A stretch of DNA of 7,896 nt. It comes from an uncultured Clostridia bacterium (GTDB lineage Bacteria; Bacillota; Clostridia; Oscillospirales; Acutalibacteraceae). This document shows, one piece after another, positions 5,672-7,896 of the stretch. The notes beneath the pieces are model-generated. The model was not told the origin of the DNA. It saw nothing but the letters and a program-made list of their open reading frames with translations, and searched no databases. A program made the translations under genes and the position numbers. Numbering within the stretch: position 1 is the stretch's first letter; each line of letters opens with the position of its first letter. Location: contig CAMEMA010000035.1 of NCBI GenBank assembly GCA_945926705.1, positions 1-7,896 on the forward strand, in the 5' to 3' direction.

Positions 5672-6670
5672 ATGGCACAAGATTTATTGAAATTGAAAAT
5701 AGTTTTTAAAGTACCTAATGAGGTTGAAGAATATGCAACAAAATTAATAGAAGATATAAACACTGAATTAGAAGAACAGAAAAAGTCTAAAAAACAAGGA
5801 CTGGGTAAAAGATTAATTAAAAAAATTAAAAGTATATTCTCCGGAAAAAAAGATGAGTATAAAAAATTAAAAAAACTGTATTTAAAATATTATGAAGACG
5901 AAGGTTTCAGAACAAAAATTTCGAAATGCATTACAAATTACGAACTAATATATGGTAATAAAAATCCTGAATACGACTCAAAAGACTTAAATTTGGGAAA
6001 TAATATAAAAATTGAAATGAATTTGTGCAAAACTATTTTTAATAAAATGTCGGAAGAAATTAAAGAATCAGAAGATGTCCAAAGTATTGTTAATGCATTG
6101 TTCAAAATTAACGAAAATTTTCCGGAAAAAAAATGGGAAGAAATACTAGAGGAAATAAAATCATGTCAGCAAAAATTGGAACAAGCTAAAAAAGAAGCCG
6201 AAGAGAAAGAGGCTAAAGAGAAAGCTAAGAAAGAAGCCGAAGAGAAAGAGGCTGAAGAAAAAGCTAAGCAAAAAGCTAGAGAAGAGTTAGATAAATATTG
6301 GGTATTTGATTGGAATATGGATGTAGTATTAAGCAGTGCAACAGCAGAATTAAAAAAACTAAAAGAAAGCGCAGGCGAATATGGCGAATATATTTTAAGA
6401 GAATCTGTAAAAGTAAAAGAATTAGCTGATAAAAAATTTAAAAAAGATTCTTTAACACCTCAATACAATCATAAAACAGGTGACAGCTTTATAGGACGAA
6501 AAGGACCGTATTATGTTTTAGTAAACGATGTTGGTCAGCGATATAAAAACTATAAATTTGGAATATATGATTGTTTAAACCGAAAAGAAAGTTCAAGTCC
6601 ACAAGCAGAAGAAGAAGCATTAGAAACTTTAAAAAATATATATGACAATGGTGGGAAATATATCGAATAA
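5672..6670 (+). CDS. Unrecognised charged coiled-coil protein, 332 residues
   Basis: I recognise no family. No signal peptide or membrane segment is seen, so it is probably cytosolic. Residues 1-40 form a short strand (LLKLKIVFKV) and an acidic helix. Residues 43-60 (GLGKRLIKKIKSIFSGKK) form a cationic amphipathic stretch that could touch membrane or nucleic acid. Residues 61-165 are helical and Lys/Glu-rich. Residues 165-207 form a nearly pure Ala/Glu/Lys helix with a 13-residue tandem repeat, probably a coiled coil or single alpha-helix. A distinct C-terminal region (208-332) is less charged, with WVFDWNMD, GDSFIGRKGPYYVLVND and YKFGIYDC, and may be a small folded domain. The ATG at 5672 has an ideal RBS nine bases upstream and a perfect promoter, suggesting strong constitutive expression. 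It is a single-gene unit; neighbours give no hint of function. Confidence 0.8.
   Translation: MAQDLLKLKIVFKVPNEVEEYATKLIEDINTELEEQKKSKKQGLGKRLIKKIKSIFSGKKDEYKKLKKLYLKYYEDEGFRTKISKCITNYELIYGNKNPEYDSKDLNLGNNIKIEMNLCKTIFNKMSEEIKESEDVQSIVNALFKINENFPEKKWEEILEEIKSCQQKLEQAKKEAEEKEAKEKAKKEAEEKEAEEKAKQKAREELDKYWVFDWNMDVVLSSATAELKKLKESAGEYGEYILRESVKVKELADKKFKKDSLTPQYNHKTGDSFIGRKGPYYVLVNDVGQRYKNYKFGIYDCLNRKESSSPQAEEEALETLKNIYDNGGKYIE
6185..6262 (+). repeat. 39-bp in-frame tandem repeat, two copies
   Basis: Units 6185-6223 and 6224-6262 are nearly identical and encode AKKEAEEKEAKEK and AKKEAEEKEAEEK (residues 172-184 and 185-197). A decayed third unit starts at 6263 (AKQKAREE). The copies differ at few bases, which points to recent duplication or slippage that would change the coiled-coil length in 13-residue steps. 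Confidence 0.85.
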
Positions 6671-6827
6671 AATTAATGAGGTAGTAATGCGTGGATAGCA
6701 TGACTTTTGTATACGTAAAATACATTTGAAAAATATTGTTAATTAACTATAAATAATCAATTTATTTTTTTATAATGTGCAAAACGTAATTTTTGTTACA
6801 ATTCTCAAGAAGATTCAAAATAGTATA

Positions 6828-6856
6828 TTGCAAAAAATTAATTAATTGTATATAAT
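6828..6856 (+). promoter_or_regulatory. Sigma-A-type promoter of the CdaR-like regulator
   Basis: TTGCAA (6828-6833) and TATAAT (6851-6856) are separated by 17 bp; the start would be near 6863, giving a leader of about 69 nt. The rest of the 261-bp gap from 6671 is very AT-rich. It holds only an A/T-only hairpin with a T-run at 6751-6771, a weak candidate terminator for the gene before it. Confidence 0.6.
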
Positions 6857-6931
6857 TGATAAAAGAATCACTCATTTATGTACATGTATAAAATTTAAAT
6901 GTGATAATTAATGAAAAGAAAGAGGTATATT

Positions 6932-7896
6932 ATGTCTAACAGATTATTCCAAAACATAATTCATCAAACAGCCGATGTAATAGGCAGAACTGTAGGAGTT
7001 ATCGATGATTCGTGTATAATACTTGCTTGCAGTGACCCTTCCAAAATAGGAGAAACCATGAGTTCCGTTAAATCGGGTTCAGTGTCTCAGGGAGATATGT
7101 TTGTTTCTGAAAACTACACTTATAAACCTTTCGGATGCTCTTCTCATACTGATTTTGCCGTATTTGTAAGCGGTACAGATGATTCTGCCAAAAAAGATGC
7201 AACCGTGCTTTCTGTCGCAATGAATAGTGTTAAACAGCGTTATGATGAGAAATATGACAAAGTAAATTTTATAAAAAATGTGTTGCTTGACAATATTTTG
7301 CCAGGAGATATATATCTTAAAGCTCGTGAGCTTAAATTTAACTCTGATGTAAATAGAGTATGTATGATTGTCAAAATAACTTCGAAATCAGATGCTTCTC
7401 CTTATGAAGTCATTCAAAGTTTGTTCCCGGATAAAACCAAAGATTTTGTTATAAACATAAATGAACGCGATATTGCTCTTGTTAAGGAAGTTCGTAAAGA
7501 TACCGATACAAAATCTCTAGAAAAATTGGCCGCTTCAATAGTAGATACTTTATCAGGAGAGTATTACACTCACAGTGTTGTTGGCGTAGGAAGCATAGTA
7601 AGCGGAATAAGAGAATTAGCTCGTTCATTTAAAGAAGCGCAAGTATCTATAGAAGTTGGAAAGGTATTTGATACGGAAAAAAGTATTATCACATACGATC
7701 ATTTGGGAATTGCCCGTTTGGTTTATCAGTTGCCCACCACATTGTGTGAAACTTTTCTTAAAGAAGTGTTTAAGAAAGGTTCAGTTGAAGCTATGGACCA
7801 AGAAACTTTATTTACAATCCAGAAATTTTTTGAAAACAGCTTAAATGTTTCCGAAACATCAAGAAAATTATTTGTACACCGTAATACTTTAGTTTA
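6932..7896 (+). CDS. CdaR/PucR-family transcriptional regulator, 3' end outside window
   Basis: The frame is open from ATG 6932 to the window end, 321 complete codons, so the gene is cut at its 3' end. AAAGAGG (6919-6925) lies six bases upstream. The N-terminal part (about 1-100) begins LFQNIIHQTADVIGRTVGVIDD and has the look of a small ligand-sensing domain as in sugar-diacid regulators. The middle part (about 110-245) has YLKARELKF and VVGVGSIVSGIRELARSFKEA (residues 216-236), the pattern of the CdaR GGDEF-like domain. The last part, FFENSLNVSETSRKLFVHRN (299-318) followed by TLV, is the typical PucR-type C-terminal helix-turn-helix, interrupted just before the usual YRL. CdaR controls glycerate/glucarate use in Enterobacteria; ligand and targets here are unknown and would probably lie downstream or elsewhere. 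Confidence 0.88.
   Translation, partial: MSNRLFQNIIHQTADVIGRTVGVIDDSCIILACSDPSKIGETMSSVKSGSVSQGDMFVSENYTYKPFGCSSHTDFAVFVSGTDDSAKKDATVLSVAMNSVKQRYDEKYDKVNFIKNVLLDNILPGDIYLKARELKFNSDVNRVCMIVKITSKSDASPYEVIQSLFPDKTKDFVININERDIALVKEVRKDTDTKSLEKLAASIVDTLSGEYYTHSVVGVGSIVSGIRELARSFKEAQVSIEVGKVFDTEKSIITYDHLGIARLVYQLPTTLCETFLKEVFKKGSVEAMDQETLFTIQKFFENSLNVSETSRKLFVHRNTLV

Noticed and set aside
6489..6725. Minus-strand 78-residue hydrophobic frame near the end of the 332-residue gene
   Set aside because: Its apparent hydrophobicity follows from being antisense to Lys/Glu-rich and AT-rich DNA; no promoter or RBS was seen.
6751..6771. AAATAA/TTATTT hairpin with T-run as terminator of the 332-residue gene
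   Set aside because: The stem is only six A-T pairs and lies about 80 bp from the stop; too weak to list as a feature.
6877..6891. ATGTACAT / TACATGTA overlapping palindromes in the CdaR-like leader as an operator
   Set aside because: Each is only 8 bp, the flanks do not extend either palindrome, and the site is downstream of the predicted start.

Overview
The window is strongly AT-rich DNA with short gene spacing, good Shine-Dalgarno sites and sigma-A-type promoters. It carries the rpsF-ssb-rpsR operon, luxS, a YetF-family membrane protein and a CdaR/PucR-type regulator. Together these suggest a low-GC Firmicute, most likely an anaerobic Clostridia-type gut or host-associated bacterium. This is inferred from gene content and base composition; nothing in the window fixes the genus.

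Layout. (1) At 2-340 lies the 3' end of an unrecognised plus-strand gene, followed by a strong hairpin terminator. (2) At 280-1047, on the minus strand, is a Sec-exported protein with an HNH-like (His-Me finger) nuclease toxin core. Its 3' end runs through the opposing terminator and 61 bp into the opposing gene. (3) At 1172-2355 is a complete rpsF-ssb-rpsR operon: consensus promoter, a leader that folds like the S6:S18-binding autoregulatory motif, three genes and a terminator or attenuator hairpin. (4) luxS follows directly (2375-2833), with almost no room for its own promoter, then a small cupin gene (2907-3344). (5) A minus-strand YetF/DUF421 gene (3399-4109) converges on the cupin across a shared hairpin and diverges from (6) a short prolyl-tRNA synthetase-type gene (4270-5517) that lacks the INS editing domain and has its own promoter and terminator. 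(7) A perfect-consensus promoter drives an unrecognised 332-residue cytosolic protein with a 13-residue tandem repeat (5672-6670). (8) After a 261-bp AT-rich gap, a CdaR/PucR-like regulator starts at 6932 and runs off the window end.

How the genes work together. rpsF-ssb-rpsR is a conserved unit linking 30S assembly (S6 and S18 are direct partners) and replication (SSB); the leader offers feedback by S6:S18. luxS supplies the activated-methyl cycle and AI-2, and may depend partly on read-through from rpsR. The remaining genes look like single-gene units with their own signals. No multi-gene defence or mobile system is visible. The less ordinary items are the stand-alone exported nuclease with its homopolymer-sensitive C-terminus, the INS-less synthetase with an unusual PTGEE motif, and the highly charged orphan protein behind a consensus promoter.
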